This document shows, piece after piece, positions 16,273-24,565 of a DNA stretch of 64,000 nt (positions are counted from its first letter, which is position 1; each line of letters starts with the position of its first letter). The notes under the pieces are model-generated. The model was given only the letters and a program-made list of their open reading frames with translations. It made no database searches and was not told where the DNA came from. The translations under genes and the position numbers were made by a program. The stretch is from Mesorhizobium sp. L-8-3 (lineage in GTDB: Bacteria > Pseudomonadota > Alphaproteobacteria > Rhizobiales > Rhizobiaceae), in assembly GCF_016756615.1 (NCBI RefSeq), contig NZ_AP023262.1, positions 3,225,501-3,289,500 of the forward strand, written 5' to 3'.

Positions 16273-17142
16273 CTACCGCTTCGCCTTGGACAGTTCCTTT
16301 TCGAAGGCCGCCCTGGCGTCGTCCACGATGCGCTTCAGCAGCGCCCGGTCGACGAAGGCCCTGGGGTCACCGGCGTCGCGCCGCGCGGCGCGCTGCAGAA
16401 CGCCGCCGAGGCCGGGGTGGGAGGGTAGGACAACGTCGGCCTCCATCGCACCGACGGTCCCGAAGCTGCGGCGATAGTCGGCGGCGATCGTCGGATAGGT
16501 CATGTTGCCGGCAAGCACATTGCCGGCGACGCTCAGGCTGCAGGGGAAGACGACCCGCAGGGTCTCGCCGTTCTCGATCACGGGAACGGACCAGGTGGTG
16601 CAGCCCTTGGTGTGGCCCGGCGTCAGCGTGGCGGTGAGTTCGAGGCTGCCGACGGTGACGACCTCGCCGTCCTTCAGCGCATGGTCGACGGTCACCGGCG
16701 GGAAGGTGAGAAAGGAATAGGCACTGTCGCCGTCGTGCTTGCCGTTTTCGAGCGCCCAGCGGTCGCCTTCGCTGGCATAGAGCGCCGCACCGCTGTGTCG
16801 CTTCAGTTCGGCCAGGGCTCCGGCATGGTCGATATGGGCATGGCTGAGGAGCAGGATGTCGACGTCGCCGAGCGGCATGCCGAGGGCTTCCACATTGGCT
16901 TCGACCAGCGCGGCATTTTCCGGCATGGTGCCGTCGATCAGGACGGCTTCGCCGCCCGACCGGATGAGATAGGCGGCGAGGCCCTTGGTGCCGACATAAT
17001 AGATGTCGCCGACGATGCGGAACGGCCTGGTCGGTTCTGTCCATTCCGCCGGGAATTCTTCGGCGGCCGCGAGGCTGGCCAGCCGGATCCCGACAAGAAG
17101 CGTGAGGGAGATGGCACCGGCGAAGAGCATAGATTTTTTCAT
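16273..17142 (-). CDS. Subclass B3 metallo-beta-lactamase
   Basis: 289 residues with a signal peptide (about 1-27, ending LASLAAA), so it acts in the periplasm. All B3 zinc ligands are present: His101, His103, Asp105 and His106 (SHAHIDHAG), His177 (TPGHTKGCTTW) and His242 (LPSHPG). The B3-typical PCSLSVAGN segment lies at 200-208 and the N-terminal FRIVGDIYYVGTKGLAAYLI is characteristic. It hydrolyses beta-lactams including, in most members, carbapenems; real activity and spectrum are untested. It has no regulator next to it. Its 3' end abuts a truncated recombinase, which hints at past mobility. The C-terminus is slightly extended and basic. Confidence 0.9.
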   Translation of the reverse strand: MKKSMLFAGAISLTLLVGIRLASLAAAEEFPAEWTEPTRPFRIVGDIYYVGTKGLAAYLIRSGGEAVLIDGTMPENAALVEANVEALGMPLGDVDILLLSHAHIDHAGALAELKRHSGAALYASEGDRWALENGKHDGDSAYSFLTFPPVTVDHALKDGEVVTVGSLELTATLTPGHTKGCTTWSVPVIENGETLRVVFPCSLSVAGNVLAGNMTYPTIAADYRRSFGTVGAMEADVVLPSHPGLGGVLQRAARRDAGDPRAFVDRALLKRIVDDARAAFEKELSKAKR

Positions 17143-17410
17143 TGTCGTCCCAGGGTTGCGGAGGCATGGAGCTGGCGGGTTGCTTGAGCAGGCTGTTGAA
17201 TAGAGGTGCTTTTCCCGGTTCGCAAACGACCAGAATTGTAGGGAGCCATAAAATAAATTGTGGCTCTGTTCGCGGCTGCTCGGTCCTCACAGGAAAAATC
17301 TGCTGCGGAACATGGTCCGTCGCTGGTCGCAATCTACGGTTTTATCTGCGATAAGGATCCGCCCGGTCGGCTGCCGGGCTCCACGCCTGTCGGGCAAACG
17401 AGGAAAGGCC

Positions 17411-17866
17411 ATGACCATCAGCAGCTTGCGGATCATGCTCATCGCGGCGGCCGTCGGTGCCGTCACGTTTCAGTCGGCGGCGGCCGACGACACCAACAAG
17501 TCGATCGACGACCTGCTCGGCGACCATACTGTCTACCAGGCTGCGATCTCCGCCCTGCAGAAAGGCGTGACGGCGCACGACGCGGCCGCCGTCGCCGCAC
17601 TCGTGCGCTATCCGATCAGTGTCGAGGTGAAGGGCAAGAAGATGGCCATCAAGTCCCCCAAGGACTTCATTGCCCACTACGACGCGATCATGACGCCCGA
17701 GATCAGCAAGGCGGTGACCGACCAGAAATATGCGGACCTGATGGTCAACAGCCAGGGCATCATGTTCGGCAACGGGCAGGTCTGGATCAACGGCATCTGC
17801 AAGGACGATGCCTGCAACAGGTTCGAAGCCAAGGTCATCACGATCCAGTCGGCCGGGCCGGAGTAG
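17411..17866 (+). CDS. Small periplasmic protein of unknown function
   Basis: 151 residues from ATG 17411, preceded by AGGAAAGGCC. The signal peptide is about 1-25 (ending QSAAA). The mature protein has an SnoaL/DUF4440-like look: a helix with TVYQAAISALQKGVTAHDAAAVAALV, then strands PISVEVKGKKMAIKSPKDFIAHYDAIM, and a final strand QVWINGICKDDACNRFEAKVITI with two cysteines. Proteins of this length and pattern may be NTF2-like, but I cannot name the family with certainty. It is divergent from the beta-lactamase and convergent with the LysR gene. Confidence 0.7.
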   Translation: MTISSLRIMLIAAAVGAVTFQSAAADDTNKSIDDLLGDHTVYQAAISALQKGVTAHDAAAVAALVRYPISVEVKGKKMAIKSPKDFIAHYDAIMTPEISKAVTDQKYADLMVNSQGIMFGNGQVWINGICKDDACNRFEAKVITIQSAGPE

Positions 17867-17884
17867 GAACGGGCGAGGGCGACC

Positions 17885-18790
17885 TCAGCCCTGCCTGGGC
17901 GGGCCGATCTGCTCGATCATCCATTCGAACATCAGATTGGTCAGGGGATCGGCCTTCATGCGCAGCGGCACGACGAAATAATAGGCGTTCTCCGTTTCGA
18001 GCGGCCGGTCCATGGCGACCGCGAGGCTCTTGTCCCTCAACTCCTTTTCAACCAGATAGCGGGGCAGGAGGGCGAGGCCCATGCCCGCCACGGTCGCTTC
18101 GATCAGCATGGTGAACTGGTCGAAGCGATGGCCCTGATAGGCCGAAGCGGTATCGACGCCTGATGCCTCGAACCAACTCGCCCAGGCCTTGGGGCGGGTG
18201 GACAGATGAAGCAGCGGCCCGGCCGCCAGGCTTGCCGGCTCGTGAAGCGCGCCTCCGGCCAGGAAATCGGGGCTCGCAACGGGCACGATCACTTCCTGGC
18301 AGACATAACGGCAGTCGGCATTCGCCCAGATCGGCTGTCCGTAATGGATGGCGGCGTCGAAACCCTGCTCTTCGAGGTCGAAGGGGGCGGAGCGCGAGGC
18401 CAGGCTGAGCGTCACGCCGGGGTGGCGCGCGAGAAAACCCGGCAGCCGCGGAACCAGCCAGCGGCTGCCGAAGGTCGGCAAAGTGGCGAGGCTGAGCTGT
18501 GAGGTCTGCGAGGTCGCCATGGCGCGCAGCATGGCCGCCTCGCTCTGCGCCAGCAGCCGGCGCGCATCGGGCAGGAATTTTTCGCCCGCCCGCGACAGCA
18601 CCACACGTTGGCGCACCCGCTCGAACAGCAGCAGGCCGAGCTGTGCCTCCAATTCGCGGATCTGGCGGCTGACGGCGCTCTGGGTGAGATGCAATTCCTT
18701 GCCGGCCTGGGTGATGCTGCCATGGCGGGCAGCGCTTTCGAAGGCCTGCAGCTTGCCCAGGTCAGGGATGAGGGTTCGCGCGGTGGTCAT
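17885..18790 (-). CDS. LysR-family regulator, likely of lysine catabolism
   Basis: 301 residues, standard LysR length. The N-terminal winged helix covers about 10-70 with SITQAGKELHLTQSAVSRQIRELEAQLG, followed by a linker helix and a periplasmic-binding-protein-like effector domain (about 95-295), with GMGLALLPRYLVEKEL near 240. The LTQSAVSRQI wording is of the GcvA/AmpR branch. It is divergent from hglS with a 110-bp gap that holds a palindrome, so it probably senses an intermediate such as 2-oxoadipate and activates hglS-amaB. That role is inferred from position only. Confidence 0.88.
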   Translation of the reverse strand: MTTARTLIPDLGKLQAFESAARHGSITQAGKELHLTQSAVSRQIRELEAQLGLLLFERVRQRVVLSRAGEKFLPDARRLLAQSEAAMLRAMATSQTSQLSLATLPTFGSRWLVPRLPGFLARHPGVTLSLASRSAPFDLEEQGFDAAIHYGQPIWANADCRYVCQEVIVPVASPDFLAGGALHEPASLAAGPLLHLSTRPKAWASWFEASGVDTASAYQGHRFDQFTMLIEATVAGMGLALLPRYLVEKELRDKSLAVAMDRPLETENAYYFVVPLRMKADPLTNLMFEWMIEQIGPPRQG

Positions 18791-18834
18791 TCCAATCTCG
18801 CATCAACTTAGCTGCGATTAGCGAAATTCATCCA

Positions 18835-18856
18835 GGCGTCAACCCGTTATGACGCC
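18835..18856. promoter_or_regulatory. Palindrome between lysR and hglS
   Basis: GGCGTCA (18835-18841), 8-base spacer, TGACGCC (18850-18856): a perfect 7-bp inverted repeat in the divergent gap, 45 bp before the lysR start and 47 bp before hglS. Size and location fit a LysR-type recognition site, though the family's T-N11-A pattern is not obviously centred on it. Confidence 0.5.
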
Positions 18857-18902
18857 ACCACGTCATGAAGTCATGCCCGATCTTGTCAAATCAGGAGTTG
18901 CG

Positions 18903-20303
18903 ATGCCAGCGAACCGGTGCGTTTCACGCGACGAGATACGGGCGGCGTTTTCCGCCGCCATGTCGGCGATGTATCGCGCGGAGGTGCCTGCCTACGGCAC
19001 GCTGATCTCGCTGGTCACGAAGGTCAACGCCGAAGCGCTGTCGCGGGACCAGGCCCTGCGCGCCAGCCTCGAGGCGACCGAGACGATCGAGCGGATTTCC
19101 GAGGAGCGCCACGGCGCGATCCGCCTGGGAACCGCGCAGGAGCTTGCCATGATGCGGCGGGTATTCGCGGTGATGGGCATGCTTCCGGTCGGCTACTACG
19201 ATCTCAGCGAGGCCGGCGTGCCCGTCCATTCCACCGCCTTCCGGCCGATCGACGAGGCGGCGCTGAAGATCAACCCGTTCCGGGTGTTCACCTCGCTGCT
19301 GCGGCTCGATCTGATCGACGATGCCGAATTGCGGGAAGAGGCGCGGCGCATCCTGGCGGCGCGCCGCATCTTCTCCGACGCGGCGGTATCGCTGGTGGAG
19401 AAGGCGGAGCGCGACGGGGGCCTGTCGCGCGAGGATGCCGGCCTGTTCGTCTCGGAAGTGCTCGACACATTCCGCTGGCACGACCAGGCGCTGGTCGACC
19501 GCGCGCTTTATGAGCGGCTGCACGCCGCGCACCGCCTGATCGCCGATGTCGTCTCGTTCCGTGGGCCGCATATCAATCATCTGACGCCGCGCACCCTCGA
19601 TATCGATGCCGTGCAGGAGCGGATGCCCGGCGAAGGCATTGTGCCGAAGGCCATAGTCGAAGGGCCGCCGACCCGCGCCTGTCCGGTGCTCTTGCGGCAG
19701 ACTTCGTTCAAGGCGATCGAGGAGCGCGTGTCGTTCCGCGATGCGGCCGGTGATCCGCAGGCCGGCTCGCATACCGCGCGCTTCGGCGAGATCGAGCAGC
19801 GCGGCATCGCGCTGACGCCCAAGGGGCGTGCCCTCTACGACCGGCTGCTGAGGCAAGCGCGGGCGACGGTCCGCCCTGCGGCCGACGGATCGAACGCCGA
19901 TGCCTATCGCGCCACGCTGGCGGCGAGCTTCGAGGCCTTTCCCGACGATTGGAACGAGATCCGCAAGGCCGGCCTCGGCTATTTCCTCTATACGGTCGAA
20001 GCCTCCGCTTTCGCTGCCGCCAAGGCGACCGGCATGGACATGGAAGACCTGATCGAGGCCGGTGTCGTGCGCTTCGATCCGATCGTTTATGAGGACTTCC
20101 TGCCGGTCAGCGCGGCCGGCATCTTCCAGTCCAATCTCGGCGACCATGCGGCGCAGGACTTCGTCGCGAGCCCGAACCAGCGGCTGTTCGAGCAGGCGCT
20201 GGGCGCACCGGTGGCGAACGAGTTCCAGCTTTATGCCGACATGGAAAAGGCGTCAGCCGAGCGCTGCCTCGCAGCATTGAGGGAAGGAGCGGCAGCGGCC
20301 TGA
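18903..20303 (+). CDS. hglS: 2-oxoadipate dioxygenase/decarboxylase (HglS, DUF1338/VOC family)
   Basis: 466 residues from ATG 18903, after CAGGAGTTGCG; the longer frame from 18849 lacks such a site and would exceed the family length of about 464. The enzyme, Fe(II)-dependent, converts 2-oxoadipate to D-2-hydroxyglutarate. The iron ligands known for the Pseudomonas putida enzyme (His70, His226, Glu294) are matched by His70 (EERHGAIRLG), His226 (RGPHINHLTPRT) and Glu296 (FGEIEQRG), and the substrate Arg74 is present. With amaB 64 bp downstream it forms part of the D-lysine/2-aminoadipate route ending in 2-oxoglutarate. The aminotransferase and D-2-hydroxyglutarate dehydrogenase are not in the window. 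Confidence 0.92.
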   Translation: MPANRCVSRDEIRAAFSAAMSAMYRAEVPAYGTLISLVTKVNAEALSRDQALRASLEATETIERISEERHGAIRLGTAQELAMMRRVFAVMGMLPVGYYDLSEAGVPVHSTAFRPIDEAALKINPFRVFTSLLRLDLIDDAELREEARRILAARRIFSDAAVSLVEKAERDGGLSREDAGLFVSEVLDTFRWHDQALVDRALYERLHAAHRLIADVVSFRGPHINHLTPRTLDIDAVQERMPGEGIVPKAIVEGPPTRACPVLLRQTSFKAIEERVSFRDAAGDPQAGSHTARFGEIEQRGIALTPKGRALYDRLLRQARATVRPAADGSNADAYRATLAASFEAFPDDWNEIRKAGLGYFLYTVEASAFAAAKATGMDMEDLIEAGVVRFDPIVYEDFLPVSAAGIFQSNLGDHAAQDFVASPNQRLFEQALGAPVANEFQLYADMEKASAERCLAALREGAAAA

Positions 20304-20367
20304 CCGGCTGCCCACGCAAATCCCATGTGTCACGGGGCCGTGCAGGCCGACAGGAAAAGGAACCGAC

Positions 20368-21879
20368 ATGAGCATCAAGGACGAAACGGCCATATTGCTG
20401 GTCAAGCTGGGCGTGGATGAAAAGAGCCTTACGGGCGGGACGATGGCGTCCTTCAGCCCGGTGACGGGCGAGCAGGTGGCGTCGCTGCCGGCGACGACAC
20501 CGGCGGAGGCCGCCGCCATGATCGACAAGGCGGACGCCGCTTTCCGGGCCTGGCGCCTGGTGCCGGCGCCCCGGCGCGGCGAACTGGTGCGCCTGTTCGG
20601 CGAGGAGCTGCGCGCGGCGAAGGCCGATCTTGGCCGCCTGGTTTCGATCGAGGCCGGCAAGATCCCGTCGGAAGGCCTCGGCGAGGTCCAGGAGATGATC
20701 GACATCTGCGACTTCGCCGTCGGCCTGTCGCGCCAGCTCTATGGCCTGACCATCGCCACCGAGCGCCCCGGCCACCGCATGATGGAGACCTGGCATCCGC
20801 TCGGCGTGGTCGGCGTCATCTCGGCCTTCAACTTCCCGGTCGCGGTGTGGTCGTGGAATGCGGCGCTCGCCCTGGTCTGCGGCAATGCGGTGGTGTGGAA
20901 GCCGTCGGAGAAGACGCCGCTCACGGCGCTTGCCTGCCAGGCGATCTTCGCCAGGGCGGCGGCGCGGTTCGGCGGCGTGCCGGAGGGGCTGAGCCAGGTG
21001 CTGATCGGCGACCGGGCGATCGGCGAGGTGCTGGTCGACCATGCCAGGGTGCCGCTGGTGTCGGCCACCGGCTCGACCCGCATGGGCCGCGAGGTCGGGC
21101 CGCGGCTGGCCAGGCGCTTCGCCCGCGCCATCCTGGAGCTGGGCGGCAACAATGCCGGCATCGTGTGCCCGTCGGCCGATCTCGACATGGCGCTGAGGGC
21201 GATCGCCTTCGGCGCGATGGGCACGGCCGGCCAGCGCTGCACGACGCTGCGGCGGCTGTTCGTGCATGACAGCGTCTATGAGGCGCTGCTGCCGCGGCTG
21301 CGGCGGGCCTATGAGAGCGTTTCGGTCGGCAGCCCGCTGGAGACCAACGCGCTGGTCGGGCCGCTGATCGACAAGGCGGCCTATGAGGCCATGCAGAAGG
21401 CGCTGACGGCGGCGCAGGCCGAGGGCGGCCGCATCACCGGCGGGGCGCGGGTGGAGACCGGCCATCAGGCGGCCTATTACGTGAAGCCGGCGCTGGTCGA
21501 GATGCCGCGCCAGGTGGCGCCGGTGACCGAGGAGACCTTCGCACCGATCCTCTATGTGATGCGCTACGGCGACTTCGACGCCGCACTTTCCGAGCACAAT
21601 GCCGTGGGGGCGGGGCTGTCGTCGTCGATCTTCACGCTCGACCTGCAGGAGGCGGAGCGTTTCCTGGCCGCCGACGGCTCGGACTGCGGCATCGCCAATG
21701 TCAACATCGGCACATCAGGGGCCGAGATCGGCGGGGCGTTCGGCGGCGAGAAGGAGACCGGCGGCGGCCGCGAATCGGGCTCCGACGCCTGGAAGGCCTA
21801 TATGCGAAGGGCCACCAACACGGTGAACTACTCCAAGGCGCTGCCGCTGGCGCAGGGGGTGTCGTTCGACATCGGGTGA
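20368..21879 (+). CDS. amaB: L-piperidine-6-carboxylate / aminoadipate-semialdehyde dehydrogenase (ALDH7 type)
   Basis: 503 residues. Aldehyde dehydrogenase signatures: FNFPVAVWSWNAALAL at 155-170, the Glu258 motif LELGGNN and catalytic Cys291 in GTAGQRCTTLRR, the last wording being typical of the ALDH7 (antiquitin/AmaB) branch. It oxidises delta1-piperideine-6-carboxylate (in equilibrium with 2-aminoadipate semialdehyde) to 2-aminoadipate with NAD+. It follows hglS by 64 bp with AAAAGGAACCG as ribosome site, so the two are probably cotranscribed. It ends inside a large palindromic hairpin that may terminate the operon. Confidence 0.9.
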   Translation: MSIKDETAILLVKLGVDEKSLTGGTMASFSPVTGEQVASLPATTPAEAAAMIDKADAAFRAWRLVPAPRRGELVRLFGEELRAAKADLGRLVSIEAGKIPSEGLGEVQEMIDICDFAVGLSRQLYGLTIATERPGHRMMETWHPLGVVGVISAFNFPVAVWSWNAALALVCGNAVVWKPSEKTPLTALACQAIFARAAARFGGVPEGLSQVLIGDRAIGEVLVDHARVPLVSATGSTRMGREVGPRLARRFARAILELGGNNAGIVCPSADLDMALRAIAFGAMGTAGQRCTTLRRLFVHDSVYEALLPRLRRAYESVSVGSPLETNALVGPLIDKAAYEAMQKALTAAQAEGGRITGGARVETGHQAAYYVKPALVEMPRQVAPVTEETFAPILYVMRYGDFDAALSEHNAVGAGLSSSIFTLDLQEAERFLAADGSDCGIANVNIGTSGAEIGGAFGGEKETGGGRESGSDAWKAYMRRATNTVNYSKALPLAQGVSFDIG

Positions 21880-21981
21880 GCGAATAGCGAGTAGCCAATA
21901 GCGAATAGGGATAAAAGGGTTAGCGCTGTCAGCGCCAGACCCTTGTTCCCCTATTCGCTACTCGCTATTCGCTATTCGCTC
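21878..21981. repeat. 104-nt hairpin built from GCGAATA heptamers
   Basis: The left arm (21878-21910) consists of heptamer-like units GCGAATA, GCGAGTA, GCCAATA, GCGAATA; the right arm (about 21950-21981) is its near-perfect reverse complement (about 28 of 32 positions). Between them is a second stem, AAGGGT with ACCCTT enclosing GCGCTG-T-CAGCGC. The structure starts at the amaB stop codon and would form a very long RNA hairpin. It probably acts as a bidirectional terminator or mRNA-protecting element; the heptamer build also resembles dispersed rhizobial intergenic repeats. Confidence 0.75.
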
Positions 21982-22004
21982 CCTTCCATCCCACGGCAGC
22001 GCAC

Positions 22005-22856
22005 ATGCTCGGCATTCCCCTCTTCGACCTCGTTTGGCTGGCCGTGGCGCTGTTGGCGGCCGGCGCGATGACGGGGCTGCTTGCCGGCGTCTTCGGTGTC
22101 GGGGGCGGGGCACTCGCCGTTCCCGTGCTCTACGAGCTGTTCAACTATGTCGGCGTGCCGGAAGAGGTGAGGATGCCGCTCTGCGTCGGTACTTCACTCG
22201 CGATCATCGTACCGACCTCGATCCGTTCCTTCCTTGCCCATCGGGCCAAGGGCGCGGTCGACGTGTCGATCCTCAAGGTCTGGGCGGCGCCGGTCGTGAT
22301 CGGCGTCCTCGCGGGCAGCGTGGTCGCGCGCTACGCGCCGGCGGATCTGTTCAAGGCGGTGTTCGTGGCGGTCGCCGGTGTCTCGGCGCTGCGGCTGCTG
22401 TTCGGCAGGGACAGTTGGCGATTGGGCACGGAACTGCCCAGGCGCGGCATCATGATCGTCTATGGCTGGCTGATCGGGCTGCTTTCGGCCCTGATGGGCA
22501 TCGGCGGCGGGCAACTCTCCAGCCTGTTCATGACCTTCTACGGCCGCCCCATCCACCAGGCGGTAGCGACCTCCTCGGGGCTGGGCATCCTGATCTCCAT
22601 CCCCGGAGCCATCGGATATGTCTATGCGGGCTGGCCGCGGGCGGCCGAGTATCCCGACGTCGCTGCCCTGCAATTCCCGCTGGCGGCGGGATATGTCTCG
22701 CTGCTCGGCCTCATCGCCTTCATTCCGACCAGCACCTTGACGGCCCCGATCGGCGCGGGTCTCGCCCACAGGCTCTCCCGGCGCCAGCTCGAAATCGCCT
22801 TCGGCCTGTTCCTGATCTTCATCTGCATCAGGTTCCTGACTGACCTCGTCGACTGA
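22005..22856 (+). CDS. TauE/SafE-family sulfite/organosulfonate exporter
   Basis: 283 residues, about eight membrane helices in two related halves. Each half opens with the family glycine motif: GLLAGVFGVGGGALAVPVLY (about 24-43) and LLSALMGIGGGQLSSLFM (about 156-173). Members export small anions such as sulfite, sulfoacetate or other organic acids; the substrate here is unknown. It lies just after the heptamer hairpin and so is probably its own transcription unit. Confidence 0.88.
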   Translation: MLGIPLFDLVWLAVALLAAGAMTGLLAGVFGVGGGALAVPVLYELFNYVGVPEEVRMPLCVGTSLAIIVPTSIRSFLAHRAKGAVDVSILKVWAAPVVIGVLAGSVVARYAPADLFKAVFVAVAGVSALRLLFGRDSWRLGTELPRRGIMIVYGWLIGLLSALMGIGGGQLSSLFMTFYGRPIHQAVATSSGLGILISIPGAIGYVYAGWPRAAEYPDVAALQFPLAAGYVSLLGLIAFIPTSTLTAPIGAGLAHRLSRRQLEIAFGLFLIFICIRFLTDLVD

Positions 22857-22934
22857 CGGGCCGCGCAAGTCGCGAGCGCGACCCGGGCGACCGGCGTAGG
22901 GCGAGACGACCGGCGTCGCTCGGCCGCTCGGGCG

Positions 22935-23204
22935 TCAGTATCCGCTCGGGCAGTTCGCGACGTAACGGCGTCCGTACTGGTCACGATAATAGCAGCGGCC
23001 GGGGTCGGCGGCGCGGCCGATGAGGGCGCCGGCGACGGTACCCACGGCAGCTCCGATCAGCGCACCTTCGGTGCGGCTGCCCGGAGCGGCCACCGCCGAC
23101 CCGATCGCCGCACCACCGACGCCGCCGACGACGGCACCCTGTTGGGTCGAGGTGCATCCGGCAAGCGCGACCAGCGCCGCAATCACCATGGCAGATTTCT
23201 TCAT
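22935..23204 (-). CDS. Glycine-zipper lipoprotein
   Basis: 89 residues from ATG 23204 (GGAGATCGAT upstream; the longer frame from 23234 was rejected). Residues 1-16 are a lipoprotein signal with lipobox LAGC and lipidated Cys17. Next is a glycine zipper (about 24-70) with GAVVGGVGGAAIGSAVA and GALIGAAVGTVAGALIG, as in the SlyB/Rcc01698-type outer-membrane proteins, and a short tail with RYVANCPSGY. It is anchored to the outer or inner membrane and probably forms a membrane-embedded oligomer. Function unknown. Confidence 0.82.
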   Translation of the reverse strand: MKKSAMVIAALVALAGCTSTQQGAVVGGVGGAAIGSAVAAPGSRTEGALIGAAVGTVAGALIGRAADPGRCYYRDQYGRRYVANCPSGY

Positions 23205-23322
23205 ATCGATCTCCTGTCCGGCCCCCTTGGCCACATACCAACCTACAAAGCGGGGATTCGATCCATGGGTACGTAATATCGGTTACGAAATGACCTCGGC
23301 CAAACGCGCCAGGACGCCGACG

Positions 23323-24456
23323 TCAGGTGCTCGATGCAATCGCCCTCAGGAGGTCGATCGTCTCATATTCGCGGTAGGAGGTCTCGTCATTGGTCGTGCC
23401 ATAGCCAGGGCTCGCCGAGAGCTTGACGACGACCGTCCGCCTGCGCGGGCTGACATAGACGAACTGGTTGTAGACGCCGATCGCGGCGTAGTCGCCCTCG
23501 TCGCCGCCCATGACCCACCATTGATAGCCGTAGCCGAACAGCGAGTCGGACAGGTCGCTGGCGCCGGGCATGAGGTGCGCTGCGTCCGGCGTGATCGAGC
23601 CCTCTATCCAGCCTTCCGAAACGATCTGCCGCCCGTGCCACCGACCCCTGTTGCGGTAGAGTTCACCGATTTTCGCATAGTCGCGGGCCGTGGCGTTCAG
23701 CCCGGCATAGGCCATCTCCATGCCCTCGGAATCGACCAGCCAGTAGCCCGCCGCCTCCATGCCCAGAGGATGCCAGATCTTCTCCTCGACATAGTCGGCC
23801 AGAGAGCGCCCGGTCGCGGCGACCAGCAACATCCCCAGAACCTGCGTGTCGGTGCTGTTGTAGAGGTTGCAGGTGCCGGGCTCGCGCTGGCGTTCGAGCG
23901 TAGCGGCGAAAGCGTTGAACGATCCGCCATGAGCCGCGATATGGGCGAAGCGGTTGATGTCGGAAGAGGGGTCGCTGTAATCCTCGTTCCAGCGTGCCCC
24001 TGATGACATCTGCAAAATGTCCTTGATGCGCACGCCGTCATAGGCCGAACCGGCGAGAGTGGGCAGGTAGTCGGTGACCGGCTGCTCGATCGACGCCACG
24101 AAACCCTCGTCTACGGCGACGCCGAGGGCCAGCGAGACGAAGCTCTTGGCGACCGACATGGAAACCCATCTGACGTCGCGGCCGCCCCAGGGAGCATAGT
24201 GCTCGTGGACCACGGCCCCGTCACGGAGGACCAGCAGCGCCATCGTCTCGGTTTCGGCGAGAAAGGCTTCGACACTCCTGAGCGTTCCCTCATGGACAAA
24301 GGTGGATGGGAGCGTGATGGACGCCGCTTCGGGGAAATGGAAGGGCGCGGGCGACGCGCTCATGACGGCCACAGGGAAGAGGGTGTCCAACCGCTGGAAG
24401 TTGTCACGCTGGCTGGCGCCGGTGAACAGGCTGAAGATATAGTCGGCGCGGTTCAT
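23323..24456 (-). CDS. Serine hydrolase of the class C beta-lactamase/esterase superfamily
   Basis: 377 residues from ATG 24456. The SxxK motif is SVAK (Ser101, Lys104), with a Tyr-Asn-Ser motif in CNLYNSTDTQ as second element and FGYGYQWWV towards the end. No signal peptide is seen, so it is not a secreted lactamase. The order and wording resemble 6-aminohexanoate-dimer hydrolase-like (NylB) and EstB-type esterases that cleave amides or esters. It lies 110 bp after the C45 hydrolase gene on the same strand and may be the last gene of the RpiR-controlled operon. Substrate unknown. Confidence 0.8.
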   Translation of the reverse strand: MNRADYIFSLFTGASQRDNFQRLDTLFPVAVMSASPAPFHFPEAASITLPSTFVHEGTLRSVEAFLAETETMALLVLRDGAVVHEHYAPWGGRDVRWVSMSVAKSFVSLALGVAVDEGFVASIEQPVTDYLPTLAGSAYDGVRIKDILQMSSGARWNEDYSDPSSDINRFAHIAAHGGSFNAFAATLERQREPGTCNLYNSTDTQVLGMLLVAATGRSLADYVEEKIWHPLGMEAAGYWLVDSEGMEMAYAGLNATARDYAKIGELYRNRGRWHGRQIVSEGWIEGSITPDAAHLMPGASDLSDSLFGYGYQWWVMGGDEGDYAAIGVYNQFVYVSPRRRTVVVKLSASPGYGTTNDETSYREYETIDLLRAIASST

Positions 24457-24565
24457 GTCGATGGCCTTCGTTGCTCGGCGGACATGCGCAATCGGCCAAG
24501 CCGCGCAAACAGTCAAGACGCCGACCGGTGGTCCGGGCCGCCGGACGGGGAGACCAAGACGCCGC

